From contig JAGRDY010000008.1 of NCBI GenBank assembly GCA_020446815.1, positions 124,001 through 188,000 of the forward strand: a DNA stretch of 64,000 bases, in the 5' to 3' direction. The notes beneath the pieces were generated by a model, which did not search any database, was not told the DNA's origin, and saw only the letters and a program-made list of their open reading frames with translations. Positions 53,808-62,363 of this stretch are shown piece by piece (position 1 is the first letter of the stretch; every line of letters begins with the position of its first letter). This DNA comes from Paracoccaceae bacterium. GTDB taxonomy: Bacteria > Pseudomonadota > Alphaproteobacteria > Rhodobacterales > Rhodobacteraceae. The position numbers and the translations under genes are program-made.

Positions 53808-54713
53808 TCAGGGTTGTACGGTCTTGCCGGACCAGTCCGCACCACGCGGACCGGTCAGGAATCCATCGGACAGGCGCATGGCCGCATCGATCCGGCTCAT
53901 CGCGTCAACCAGATGATCGGCATCCACCACGCCATCCAGAAGTTGCCGGTAAAGCCCGCAAATCGCGGTGAATCCGGTCGATTGCGGCGACAGGCGCAGC
54001 GCATTTACCCCGGCATCCCTCAGCGCATCGATCTGATACGCCGCGCAGGTATAGCTGTCAGACAGGGTTTGCACCCCGTTCATTGCCAGGAAGGGCTTTC
54101 CCTCGAGAGTGTGCACCGCGAGCCCGTCGGGATCATCCTCGCAGGCAAACTGGCAGTTGTCCTTAGAGCGCCCGTGCAGACGCGCATGATAGCAGCGCCC
54201 CGAGATGGCCAGGGGCAGTCGGCCATGGCCCCAGACCTCAACGGCAAGACCGGCATCCGCGCCGGCCCTGGCCAGGCTGGAAACCGAAGCCAGCGGCAAT
54301 TCGGGCGGCAGGCAGACGCGCGTTGCCCCGCGCGATGCAAGCCATGAAAGCGTACCTTCGTTATAGACATTGACCAGCGGGCCCACCGAAAATGGCAAAC
54401 CTGCGGGCAGATGGGCCAGCGCGGTCAGATCGTTGACTTCCACCTCCACACCCATTTCGGACAGTTCGCCGGTCAGCTTGCGCTCGCGTTTCAGCGTGAC
54501 CAGTGCGAGGCTGGTCAGGGCGACTTCCTTGCCTGCATCGACAATCGTGGAGATTGCGTCTGGGATACGGTCCTGAAAGAATGGCAGACGTTTGGAGCAC
54601 ACCAACTCGCCCAGCACGACCCGGTTCACAGGAGCCTTGGCCAGATCGTCATAGAACGATGTCCAGCGCTCCGCTGACCAGAAAAACTGGTTCGGTCCCA
54701 CTGTCAACTCCAT
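53808..54713 (-). CDS. ubiV: UbiV, U32-family Fe-S protein of O2-independent ubiquinone synthesis
   Basis: UbiV and UbiU form a heterodimer that hydroxylates ubiquinone precursors without oxygen. The 301-residue protein has the peptidase-U32 fold and four cysteines placed as in E. coli UbiV: Cys39, Cys174, Cys187 and Cys191. The last three share the spacing of the 4Fe-4S ligands. The gene begins four bases after the ubiU stop. It is the last of the ubiT-ubiU-ubiV unit, which has an FNR-type box upstream. Confidence 0.92.
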   Translation of the reverse strand: MELTVGPNQFFWSAERWTSFYDDLAKAPVNRVVLGELVCSKRLPFFQDRIPDAISTIVDAGKEVALTSLALVTLKRERKLTGELSEMGVEVEVNDLTALAHLPAGLPFSVGPLVNVYNEGTLSWLASRGATRVCLPPELPLASVSSLARAGADAGLAVEVWGHGRLPLAISGRCYHARLHGRSKDNCQFACEDDPDGLAVHTLEGKPFLAMNGVQTLSDSYTCAAYQIDALRDAGVNALRLSPQSTGFTAICGLYRQLLDGVVDADHLVDAMSRIDAAMRLSDGFLTGPRGADWSGKTVQP

Positions 54714-54717
54714 AGCG

Positions 54718-55695
54718 CTATCTCCAGGTTTTCTTGTAGGCGCCGGTGGTCATGGCCTGCCCTTCGGAAAGCCGCGCCAGCATCCCCTCTGGCATCGGCC
54801 GACCTGCCTCCAGCGCATCCACGGCGGCCCGAAAATTGCCGACGACCTGTGCCACATAAGAGCGCGAGCGTTGCCGCCCCTCGATCTTGAGCGCGGTGAC
54901 ACCCGCCTTTTGCAACTGCGGGATCAACTGTTCGGCATTCAGGCTGACCGGATCCTCAAAGAGATGCCCGGTCTTTTCGCCGGCACTGAAGCACCCCTTG
55001 CAGAGGGTCGGATAGGGGGCCGGTTCATCCTTTTGGACGCGGTGGATCGTATAGCCGCCAAGCCGCGCGTCCAGGACGCCGTTTTCATCGTGATATTCCA
55101 CATGGCTGGCGGGCGAACAGACGCCGTTCATATTGGGCGAACGCCCGGTCGCGTAGGATGACAGCGAACAGCGACCCTCGGCCATCACACAAAGCCCGCC
55201 ATAGACAAACACCTCGGTCTCGACCTCGGTTTCGGCATTGATCGCGGCAATCTCCTGTACCGAAAGGACACGCGGCAGCACGACGCGTTTCACGCCAAAG
55301 GATTCTGCGTAAAAATTGACCGCATCGGCATTGGCCGCGGCCGCCTGAACCGAAAGATGGCGCCGCAACCGGGGGTGATTGCGGGCGGCATGGTCCAGTA
55401 ATCCGAGATCGGCCAGGATGACCGCATCAGCGCCGCAGCTTTCGGCATCGGCGACGGCGCGATGCCAAGGGGTCTCGTCGCCCGCGCGCGGAAATGTGTT
55501 GATGGCGATCAGAACCTTGGTGCCGCGGTCATGGGCAAAGGCGATCCCGTCGCGCATCTCGGCCCGGTCGAAGTTCAATCCGGGAAAGTTGCGCGCATTC
55601 GTCTCATCCGCAAAACCGCAATAGACCGTGTGCGCACCAGCCGTAACAGCCGCACGCAAAGAGGCAGGCGTGCCTGCCGGACAAACGATTTCCAT
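54718..55695 (-). CDS. ubiU: UbiU, U32-family Fe-S protein of O2-independent ubiquinone synthesis
   Basis: A 325-residue U32-family protein. Cys169, Cys176, Cys193 and Cys232 fall at the positions known as 4Fe-4S ligands in E. coli UbiU. The amino terminus MEIVCPAGTPASLRAAVTAGAHTVYCG and the segment GRSPNMNGVCSPAS are characteristic. UbiU acts with UbiV in hydroxylation of the ubiquinone ring under anaerobic conditions. Its start overlaps the ubiT stop by one base. Confidence 0.94.
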   Translation of the reverse strand: MEIVCPAGTPASLRAAVTAGAHTVYCGFADETNARNFPGLNFDRAEMRDGIAFAHDRGTKVLIAINTFPRAGDETPWHRAVADAESCGADAVILADLGLLDHAARNHPRLRRHLSVQAAAANADAVNFYAESFGVKRVVLPRVLSVQEIAAINAETEVETEVFVYGGLCVMAEGRCSLSSYATGRSPNMNGVCSPASHVEYHDENGVLDARLGGYTIHRVQKDEPAPYPTLCKGCFSAGEKTGHLFEDPVSLNAEQLIPQLQKAGVTALKIEGRQRSRSYVAQVVGNFRAAVDALEAGRPMPEGMLARLSEGQAMTTGAYKKTWR

Positions 55696-56249
55696 TACCT
55701 TATCGCCCCTTCTGCAGCACGGGTCAGGCTCACACCGCAATGGCGTTCAAGCAGCATGATGACACGCTGTAACGGGCCTTTCATCGGCCCGCAAAAACGT
55801 GAAATTTCCAGTGAAAGGTCCAGTTCGGCATCATCAACCGCATTTCGCAACGCAAGCGCGGCCGAGGTATCGCCCTCGATCACCAGATCGCGCGAGAAAA
55901 ACAGCGCATCGCCATCGAATGCCCCGTGAACCAGCCCCAGGAGCGCCGCAAGTGGCCCGGCGATACGCGCGGCACCTTCCCCGCGCCCGCGCGCCAGGGT
56001 CACACGCGGAACGCCGTCATTGGGATCGAGCAAGATCACCAGGGGCAGGTCGGTAGGGTCCAGAACGAACACAGTCTGGCTATAGGGGCCCAGCCTGCGA
56101 AAAAGCCCGGGATGGCGCCGGGCAATGCTACGCGAAACAGCGGTAAGCGAGACCGACAAGGGCGCCAGTGGCACGGCGCGCAACAGGGCAGCCAGTGCCA
56201 CCGGAAACTGCGGAATTTGAGGGATGGGATGTGACAAGGGGCATTCCAT
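55695..56249 (-). CDS. ubiT: UbiT, SCP2 sterol-binding domain accessory factor
   Basis: UbiT binds lipid and is thought to hold ubiquinone intermediates for UbiUV under anoxic conditions, as UbiJ does aerobically. The 184-residue protein contains the SCP2-like segment with DALFFSRDLVIEGDTSAALALRNAVDDAE. It is the first gene of the minus-strand unit. The FNR-type box lies 55 bases upstream of its start. Confidence 0.88.
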   Translation of the reverse strand: MECPLSHPIPQIPQFPVALAALLRAVPLAPLSVSLTAVSRSIARRHPGLFRRLGPYSQTVFVLDPTDLPLVILLDPNDGVPRVTLARGRGEGAARIAGPLAALLGLVHGAFDGDALFFSRDLVIEGDTSAALALRNAVDDAELDLSLEISRFCGPMKGPLQRVIMLLERHCGVSLTRAAEGAIR

Positions 56250-56303
56250 GGTTCGCGGTCAGCGCATCTGCCCTTGTCTTAGTCGCATGAAGCGTAAGAT
56301 AAA

Positions 56304-56317
56304 TTGATGTACGTCAA
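56304..56317. promoter_or_regulatory. FNR/FnrL-type box between ubiT and ubiD
   Basis: TTGATGTACGTCAA is a near-perfect FNR-family palindrome (TTGAT-N4-GTCAA). It stands between the divergent starts of ubiT (56249) and the ubiD-family gene (56374), 55 and 57 bases from each. FnrL in Rhodobacter binds this consensus and activates genes at low oxygen. One site could activate both directions. Confidence 0.8.
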
Positions 56318-56373
56318 TTTCACGCCGCTTTATTGCTGTTAGCTGCGAGCAGATCCGTCAGACAGGATATCCC

Positions 56374-57882
56374 GTGCGTGTCTTGCCAACCTTTCTAAGC
56401 TTGCGCAGTTTTCTCGACTGGTGCGGTGACACCGGTCAATTGCTGCGCGTTGCCGACAAGGTTTCGGTTCGTCACCAGATAACGGCCGTTCATCGTGCAG
56501 TTCTGGAACGTGGCGGGCCGGTCCTGCGGTTTGACCATCCGACCCTGGCAGGCGGTAGCCCCGCCGAAATTCCCGTTGTCGTCAACCTGTTCGGAACGCC
56601 GGAGCGGGTCGCCGCAGGCCTTGGCATCACTTTGGACAGGCTGGATGAACTGGCAGCGTTTCTTGCCGCGCTGCGCTCACCATCGCCTCCGGATGGGTTA
56701 CGCGACGCGCTGTCTCGCTGGCCGATGCTGAAAGCGGCACTGGCAACGCGCCCCAAGATCATCAAGGCCGCTCCGGTTCACGAATGCGTCCTGGAAGGGC
56801 CGCGGGTCGATCTGTCGGCCCTTCCGGTGCAGAACCATTGGCCGGGCGACGCCGGGGCGCTGATCACCTGGCCGGTGGTGGTGACACGCCCGCACGGATC
56901 GGCGATGAGCGAAATCAACCGCTATAACGCCGGCGTCTACCGCGCCCAGGTCATTTCCAGCGACCGGGTAATCATGCGTTGGCTGCCGCATCGGGGCGGT
57001 GCGGCCCATCATCAAAGCTGGGCGCGACAGGGCCTGGCCACACCGGTTGCCATCGTTCTGGGTGCCGATCCGGCGGCATTGCTGTCGGCCGCCCTGCCAT
57101 TGCCGGAAACCGTGTCCGAACTGACCTTTGCCGGCGCGTTGAACGGCGCGCGCCCGCGGCTCGTGGCTGCGAAAACGGTGGAACTCATGGTGCCCGCCGA
57201 AGCCGAGATCGTGCTGGAGGGCTGGGTGTCACCCAGTGAACTCGCTCCTGAAGGCCCGTTCGGCGATCACACGGGGTATTACAATCCCGCCGAGCCGTTT
57301 CCGGTCATGCAGGTGACGGCGATCACCCATCGGCAGACCCCGATTTACCTTTCGACCTATACCGGCCGGCCGCCAGATGAACCCGCGATCATCGGCGAGG
57401 TATTCAACCGGCTGGCATTGCCCACGATCCGCGCCCAGATCCCCGAGATCCGCGACCTGTGGCTGCCGCCCGCCGCCTGTTCCTACCGGATTGCCGTCGT
57501 CAGTATCGACAAACGCTATCCCGGCCAGGCGCGTCGCGTGATGATGGCCCTTTGGGGAATGCTGCCGCAGTTCAGCTATACCAAGATGATCATCGTCGTG
57601 GATGCCGATCTGGATCCGGCCAATTGGGACGATATCGCCTGGGCGTTGGCCACGCGGATGGATCCGTCGCGCGATGTGATGCTCGTGGAGAACACGCCGA
57701 TGGATTATCTTGATTTCGCTTCGCCGCGGGCCGGGCTTGCGGGAAAAATGGGTATTGATGCCACCGTCAAGATCGCAAGTGAAACCGGCAGGCATTGGGG
57801 CGAAGTGATGAAAACCGCCCCCGCGGATGCCGCGTTCGCCGCCGATCTTCTGTCGCGCCTGATGCCGGACAAAGGCGCGTGA
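56374..57882 (+). CDS. ubiD: UbiD family decarboxylase
   Basis: A 502-residue UbiD-type decarboxylase that uses prenylated FMN to decarboxylate an aromatic acid, in ubiquinone synthesis 3-polyprenyl-4-hydroxybenzoate. It keeps GPFGDHTGYY and the catalytic E/R/E neighbourhood in NRYNAGVYRAQ and RPPDEPAIIGEVFN. Start is GTG with only a weak site; an ATG alternative is absent nearby. The prenyltransferase UbiX that makes the cofactor is not in the window. Divergence from ubiTUV through an FNR box suggests it works with that anaerobic module. Confidence 0.9.
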   Translation: MRVLPTFLSLRSFLDWCGDTGQLLRVADKVSVRHQITAVHRAVLERGGPVLRFDHPTLAGGSPAEIPVVVNLFGTPERVAAGLGITLDRLDELAAFLAALRSPSPPDGLRDALSRWPMLKAALATRPKIIKAAPVHECVLEGPRVDLSALPVQNHWPGDAGALITWPVVVTRPHGSAMSEINRYNAGVYRAQVISSDRVIMRWLPHRGGAAHHQSWARQGLATPVAIVLGADPAALLSAALPLPETVSELTFAGALNGARPRLVAAKTVELMVPAEAEIVLEGWVSPSELAPEGPFGDHTGYYNPAEPFPVMQVTAITHRQTPIYLSTYTGRPPDEPAIIGEVFNRLALPTIRAQIPEIRDLWLPPAACSYRIAVVSIDKRYPGQARRVMMALWGMLPQFSYTKMIIVVDADLDPANWDDIAWALATRMDPSRDVMLVENTPMDYLDFASPRAGLAGKMGIDATVKIASETGRHWGEVMKTAPADAAFAADLLSRLMPDKGA

Positions 57883-58295
57883 ATCTGCCCTGTGTCTTCG
57901 GGAATTTGAAAAGGGTCCGGGGTGCCCGCTCGGGCCGCAACTTGTCGGTCGATCACCGAGGCGCGCGGCGCCGGGATCGATTTGCCGACCGGTGCAGCTA
58001 ACGGATGCACTTCGTCACAAGCGCTCCCTGACAGTTGCGAAGCTTGGCCATGATCGCACACGAGCCGACCATTCGTTGCATGACTAGGCGCTCCGGCGTC
58101 GGATCGAAGAAACGCGGGCGCGGGGCCCTGCCGATTCGCGCGGCACCCCCGGCCCTTGCGCGATTGCGCGCCATGACCGCCGCCCGGAACATCGGCAGGG
58201 TTCATCGGCCGCCAGTGCGGGTTTTCTGTCTGCAAGCGCAACACGGGCAAACCAGGTATCGGGAAGCCCGCCGCGGTTCACTTTCGGCTGCGAGA
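57883..58295. other. 413-base intergenic region, no convincing gene
   Basis: Between the ubiD-family gene and the DUF1217 gene. Short frames occur on both strands (for example a 64-codon minus-strand frame at 57998-58192), but none has a good ribosome site or recognisable family. GC content and codon pattern suggest decayed sequence. No repeat or RNA gene was seen. Confidence 0.4.
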
Positions 58296-59123
58296 TCAGC
58301 CAGGTGACGACAGAAGGCCCACCGCCCCAGACGGGCCGGACTGCAGGATATTGAGCGCGGCCGATTGCCCGGAAACCCCGCCAGCCGATCTGTCGGCAGA
58401 GCGCAGCAGGAACAGGCGCAGCATTTTTTCGATTTTCTCGCGGTCTGCGAACTGCGATATCTCGGCGGTTCCGAAGAAGCGTTCGGCACGGTCCTTGAAC
58501 ACCGCCAATTGCTGATCGAGATCGATGGAGGCAAAACTCTGCGGCAAGCCCATGGCCGTTTCCATCACATTTCTGAGCGGCGCGGAACCCATGATGCTGT
58601 ACCATTTGGTGTCATTGGACAGGTTTTTGCCCGCAAGCATCGCGAATTCGCGTTCCGCATTCAGCGCGAGCCGCATGGTGTCGTCCTGTCTGCCGACGGC
58701 CGTCTCGAATTGCCGGGTTTCAAAGGCGGTGACGATCCTGTCGGCAAAGCCCGAAAGCCGGGTCGAGGGGATGGCATAGTCGCCAAAACCGAACGCTCTC
58801 GACATCTCCAGATAGCGCTTGTCGGCAAGCTTGTTGGCCAACGCATCCGGTTTCAAGGTGCCATCGTCGAGAACCTTCTGGATAAAGAACCTATTGTTGA
58901 TATCTGCGTCGATGCCAAAGGCGCCCAGGGCGACTTTCAGCAACCGCCGATCGCTCACCAACGCCCCGGCGGTCGTGACCGACCCGATCCTGGCGCGAAA
59001 GTAATCGGTGTCGCGCCGAACAGAAGGGTCGTCAACGAACGCTTTTTGCTGCGTTTCGCGCGTACGGGTCAGGAAAGCCCAACCGGCATACCCGCCAAAA
59101 GGAACGACGGGTGAAAAGCTCAT
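58296..59123 (-). CDS. DUF1217 flagellar-cluster protein
   Basis: A 275-residue DUF1217 protein, found next to flagellin genes of Rhodobacterales. It begins with GYAGWAFLTRTRETQQKAF and has repeated DTDYF-R and NNRFF-V blocks (DUF1217 modules), a run of helices and no signal peptide. It is the last gene of the fliC-flaF-flbT block, overlapping flbT by four bases. Its role in flagellar assembly is unclear. Confidence 0.85.
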   Translation of the reverse strand: MSFSPVVPFGGYAGWAFLTRTRETQQKAFVDDPSVRRDTDYFRARIGSVTTAGALVSDRRLLKVALGAFGIDADINNRFFIQKVLDDGTLKPDALANKLADKRYLEMSRAFGFGDYAIPSTRLSGFADRIVTAFETRQFETAVGRQDDTMRLALNAEREFAMLAGKNLSNDTKWYSIMGSAPLRNVMETAMGLPQSFASIDLDQQLAVFKDRAERFFGTAEISQFADREKIEKMLRLFLLRSADRSAGGVSGQSAALNILQSGPSGAVGLLSSPG

Positions 59124-59524
59124 GCGCTTGCGCCAGCCAGAAGACGCGCCTCACGCGGCAGAAGGCTGCGCAGGGCTTTGAGCGCCGGATAGAACTGATT
59201 TTCCAATATTGCCGCCGTGGCGACTGTCAATTGCTTGCGGCTGTCGGCATCGACCAGAGCCTGGCTCAGATGCTCGATGCCGCGCATCATCTGTTGCCGG
59301 GCATCGCCCGGCTCGGCATCGCCCGACAAAACGAGCTGCGCGATATAGCAGACCCGGCGTACCGGCGTTGTCACCTGTTCGGGATGGATTGCATCGCGCA
59401 GGCGCAGGATGTTGGCATTGGGTGTCATGATGGAAAGGCGCGACCTTCTGTCGCCATTTTCAACCACGGCGCCATTGATCAGCACCCGTTCGCGGGGTGC
59501 GAGTTTCAGGACAAGCCCGGTCAT
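59120..59524 (-). CDS. flbT: Flagellin biosynthesis repressor FlbT
   Basis: A 134-residue FlbT protein with LKLAPRERVLINGAVVENGDRRSRL at the start, LLSGDAEPGDARQQMM in the middle and a helix-rich tail. In Caulobacter FlbT binds the 5' leader of flagellin mRNA and promotes its decay until the hook is complete; FlaF opposes it. Coupled to flaF and the DUF1217 gene by four-base overlaps. Confidence 0.93.
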   Translation of the reverse strand: MTGLVLKLAPRERVLINGAVVENGDRRSRLSIMTPNANILRLRDAIHPEQVTTPVRRVCYIAQLVLSGDAEPGDARQQMMRGIEHLSQALVDADSRKQLTVATAAILENQFYPALKALRSLLPREARLLAGASA

Positions 59525-59898
59525 GCCTTTTCTCCTGTACTGCGCAGGCCCCGCATGACCGAAGTATTGATGTCGATCAGCGCATCGGCGCTCGCGGTGC
59601 CGCCAAGAACGCTGCGTGTGTGATGGATGGTGAATTGTGCCAGATAAAAAATCTGCGCCCGCAACGCCTGCGGCAGCTTGTTGGCTCCGGCCGCAACATC
59701 CGCGGCGAGTGTCGTCCACAGGACACGGTTTTCGTGAAGGGCCGTGACCTTATGGGAAAAACTGCTGCTGTCGTCGCCGAAAGCGGCCTTCAGACGACGG
59801 GTGATGCGGGAAAAGAGTTCATATTCGGTGCCGCGGTCGGTGCGGGTCGGGGTCGCGGCACTGGCATAAGCCGCCTGAGCCAGATGATGTGCGTTCAC
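59521..59898 (-). CDS. flaF: Flagellar biosynthesis regulator FlaF
   Basis: A 125-residue FlaF protein starting MNAHHLAQAAYASAATP with RTDRGTEYELFSRITRRLK, as in the family. FlaF promotes flagellin translation or secretion and opposes FlbT. The GTG start (59896-59898) has GGAAGG seven bases upstream; the upstream TTG of the open frame was not used. It lies 87 bases after the flagellin gene, with a strong hairpin in between. Confidence 0.92.
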   Translation of the reverse strand: MNAHHLAQAAYASAATPTRTDRGTEYELFSRITRRLKAAFGDDSSSFSHKVTALHENRVLWTTLAADVAAGANKLPQALRAQIFYLAQFTIHHTRSVLGGTASADALIDINTSVMRGLRSTGEKA

Positions 59899-59951
59899 AG
59901 GGATACCTTCCAAGGACGATTTTCGTCAGGTCACGATTTCAGGGCGCAATG

Positions 59952-59976
59952 CCGGGGCGCCATTCAGGCGCCCCGG
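59952..59976 (-). terminator. Strong 10-bp hairpin between fliC and flaF
   Basis: CCGGGGCGCC (59952-59961) and GGCGCCCCGG (59967-59976) pair perfectly around an ATTCA loop. It lies ten bases after the flagellin stop and 54 before the flaF start. Lacking a T-run, it may act as an mRNA 3' stabiliser or leaky terminator, making flagellin mRNA more abundant than flaF-flbT mRNA. Confidence 0.6.
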
Positions 59977-59985
59977 TCTGGAGCG

Positions 59986-61521
59986 CTATCGGAACAGCGC
60001 CAGGATGTTTTGCGGCGCCTGGTTGGCAATCGACAGGGACTGAATGCCAAGTTGCTGTTGTACCTGAAGCGCCTGCAACCGCGCCGACGCCTCTTCCATG
60101 TCGGCGTCGACAAGGGTGCCGATCCCGGTTTTAAGTGCATCGGTCAGCTTGCCGATAAAGTCCGACTGGATTTCAATGCGACCCTGGGCAGAACCGAATG
60201 ATGCCGCCGCGTCGATTGAATTGGCGATGAGCGTTTCGACATTGTCGAGCGCCGCATTCGCCCCGGCATTGGTTGTCACGTCAATCGAATCAAGCCCGAA
60301 CAGCCCCCCCGATGCTTCGCCGCCGGCGTTGCCGGTGGCCGAGAACGAGAGGCTGGCAGAGTTGGATCCATCATTGTCGACCATCAGGCTCCATTGGCCG
60401 CTGGTCGCATCCTGAGTGACCTTGGTACTGATACCGCCCAATCCGGCGGAATCGACGGCTGCCTTCAGACCCTTGGCCACATCTTCCATCGTTTCGTATT
60501 TTCCGGCGACGTAGTTGTAGGAACCGGTACCAATGGTCACTTTGTAGCCGTCACCTTCGGCAACCGCGGCAGCGGTCGAGAAATCGATCTGTTCTGCGCG
60601 GTTGGCAATGTCGCCGGTCGTCAAGGACAAGCTGCCCGTGCCGTTCAGGCTGGTGATCACCGAACCTGCGGCGTTGGCGGTCAGACCGGAGACCGATACC
60701 GTCGCCTCATCGAAAGCGAGGGTCGAGGTGATCGTCAGCGCGCCGGACGCAGCAGACGCCGTGACCCCTTCGAGCCCGAGCGCATTGATCGCCCCGGAAA
60801 AGAATGCCGCGGCCTCGACTTCGGTATCGCCGGTGGTGCCGGTGAAATTCAGATCGACCCCGCCGACGGTCACGACCGCGGCAGAAGCCGAATAATCCGC
60901 CGCGGTGCCGTTGAAAGTGATGACCGCCGTATTGCCGGCCGAGGCCACGGCCGTCGCGGAGTTGGCGACGACGGAGTTCGCGGCCAAGGATGTACCCGAG
61001 CCGTAAACACCCGAATCCGTTGTCAGGTCTTGGCGCGCGACAGTAATGTTAGACGCGGTGACGGTGCCGTCCCCCGCCCGGTCGAGCGAAGACAGGATGT
61101 TCATGTCATCCGTACCCTTGAGCAAGTTCAGGCCATTGAACTGGGCGGCACCGACAACAGATTTGATCTGGCCCGTGAGGGCATCGATATCGGCCTGGAT
61201 TTTCTCACGATCGACGTTTTGTTCTTGTGCCGCGACGACCTTGCCCTTGATATCGGTCAGCAGATCGGTGATCGTTTCCGATGCTTGGCGGGCAACGGCG
61301 ACAGTCGATTCGCCCAAGCCCAGGCTGTCCGAAATCCCCTTGAAACCCTTGACATCGGCCTCCATCACCTTGGAAATGGCCCAGACAGAGGCGTTGTCCT
61401 TGGCAGAGCCAACCGTCTTGCCGGTAGAGATTTCATCCTGCGTCTTGGCCATGCTGGTATTGAGGCCGCGCAATGTTTGCAGCGCAACCATGGCGCTGGT
61501 GTTCGTCAGAATACTAGACAT
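59986..61521 (-). CDS. fliC: Flagellin
   Basis: A 511-residue flagellin. The D0/D1 amino-terminal segment begins with SSILTNTSAMVALQTL and includes GLNTSMAKTQDEISTGKTVGSAKDNASVWAIS. The carboxy-terminal D1/D0 ends LGIQSLSIANQAPQNILALFR. The middle third, Ala/Gly/Thr/Val-rich with repeats of short TAAAV-like units, is the exposed variable region. The protein is exported by the flagellar type III apparatus and forms the filament. It has a long leader with two hairpins upstream and flaF-flbT immediately downstream. Confidence 0.97.
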   Translation of the reverse strand: MSSILTNTSAMVALQTLRGLNTSMAKTQDEISTGKTVGSAKDNASVWAISKVMEADVKGFKGISDSLGLGESTVAVARQASETITDLLTDIKGKVVAAQEQNVDREKIQADIDALTGQIKSVVGAAQFNGLNLLKGTDDMNILSSLDRAGDGTVTASNITVARQDLTTDSGVYGSGTSLAANSVVANSATAVASAGNTAVITFNGTAADYSASAAVVTVGGVDLNFTGTTGDTEVEAAAFFSGAINALGLEGVTASAASGALTITSTLAFDEATVSVSGLTANAAGSVITSLNGTGSLSLTTGDIANRAEQIDFSTAAAVAEGDGYKVTIGTGSYNYVAGKYETMEDVAKGLKAAVDSAGLGGISTKVTQDATSGQWSLMVDNDGSNSASLSFSATGNAGGEASGGLFGLDSIDVTTNAGANAALDNVETLIANSIDAAASFGSAQGRIEIQSDFIGKLTDALKTGIGTLVDADMEEASARLQALQVQQQLGIQSLSIANQAPQNILALFR

Positions 61522-61735
61522 TGTTCATCCTTAGGTGGATCGACGCTTTGCGTCGGATTTCATAGGCCGTCCATCGACGGCGACAAAGGCGTTCTGACCG
61601 ATACGAATGCCGGCTTCTCATCCGGTTCCGCGCCATCCTTTGGTGGATGCGAGGTGGACGATGCAGGCCAACCGCTAAAGTTTCGCTAATGGTCGGGTTC
61701 GATTACATAGATATTGATGCAATTCATCACGGCTT
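61522..61735 (-). promoter_or_regulatory. Flagellin 5' leader with two adjacent hairpins
   Basis: Upstream of the flagellin start on the minus strand, GCCGTC/GACGGC (61566-61581, loop CATC) and CGACGC/GCGTCG (61541-61555, three-base loop) form two stems ten bases apart. The second is about 20 bases before the start codon and overlaps nothing but the ribosome site edge (AAGGATGAACA). In Caulobacter FlbT acts on such a leader. No clear sigma-28 or sigma-54 promoter was found in the 214-base gap. Confidence 0.6.
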
Positions 61736-62086
61736 TCACGCCCGCCTCTCGACCGCGCTGGGAGATGCAAGAATGGAATTGGCGCGGCCGCGGCTGTCAT
61801 AGGTCGTCAGGCTGGTGCTGGCCGTCTTGATCGCCATAACTCGCGACCGTGCGGCATCAATACCTTTCAGCGCCGCCGTCAGCAGGTGCTGATTCTTGCC
61901 GGAGCTTTTCTTGATCGCTTCGAGACGCGAAAGATATTCGGGCCGCAGGGCGCGCTCAAGGAGCCCCAGCAACTCGGCTTTTCGTGCCGCGATCTTTTCC
62001 AAATCGGCAAAATCACCGCTACGGATCGCGTTGCGCTCCGTATCCAACAGCGCCTTCAGACCCTCAAGCAGTTTGCTGGCTGGCAT
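61736..62086 (-). CDS. flgN: FlgN-like flagellar chaperone
   Basis: A 116-residue, all-helical protein resembling FlgN, the export chaperone of the hook-associated proteins FlgK and FlgL: ASKLLEGLKALLDTERNAIRSGDFADLEKIAARKAELL, then LERALRPEYLSRLEAIKKSSGKNQHLLTAALKGIDAARSR. Identification depends partly on context. AGGAG eight bases upstream supports ATG 62086. It overlaps the flgJ-like gene by 23 bases. Confidence 0.75.
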   Translation of the reverse strand: MPASKLLEGLKALLDTERNAIRSGDFADLEKIAARKAELLGLLERALRPEYLSRLEAIKKSSGKNQHLLTAALKGIDAARSRVMAIKTASTSLTTYDSRGRANSILASPSAVERRA

Positions 62087-62363
62087 CACGCGTTCTCCTG
62101 GTCAGAGCCTGGAATATACTTTCTGACAGATCGATACCGCCATGCCTGACCATTTCGGTAGCTTGCGCGCGTCGCAGGAATGACGCGAACTGTTCTTCGC
62201 CAATGCCGCCGCCAAATCCTTCGCTGGGTTTGCCGAGACCCGCCGCCTTCAGCATTTCGGTCAGGAATTCTGCCTCAAGTGCGTCGGTGGCAACACGCAA
62301 GGAATCACTCTGTCTTGCCGGCAAAGCGGCTTGCAGATTGGCATGAGTCGGGAAAATGGCCAT
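62064..62363 (-). CDS. flgJ: Rod-binding protein, FlgJ amino-terminal domain
   Basis: A 99-residue protein covering only the rod-binding domain of FlgJ: ALEAEFLTEMLKAAGLGKPSEGFGGGIGEEQFASFLRRAQATEMVRHGGIDLSESIFQAL. It lacks the muramidase domain found in FlgJ of gammaproteobacteria, as is normal in alphaproteobacteria. It probably scaffolds rod assembly. GGAGG stands nine bases before ATG 62363. Its divergent partner is the fliK-like gene, with 113 bases between starts. Confidence 0.88.
   Translation of the reverse strand: MAIFPTHANLQAALPARQSDSLRVATDALEAEFLTEMLKAAGLGKPSEGFGGGIGEEQFASFLRRAQATEMVRHGGIDLSESIFQALTRRTRDASQQTA

Noticed and set aside
61677-61703. TAAAGTTT motif resembling a sigma-28 -35 box
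   Set aside because: It lies on the plus strand, pointing away from fliC and into flgN antisense, and no GCCGATAA-type -10 follows.
61715-61729. TGATG-CAATT-CATCA palindrome near the end of flgN
   Set aside because: Arms are only 5 bp and the position downstream of flgN does not suggest a regulated promoter.
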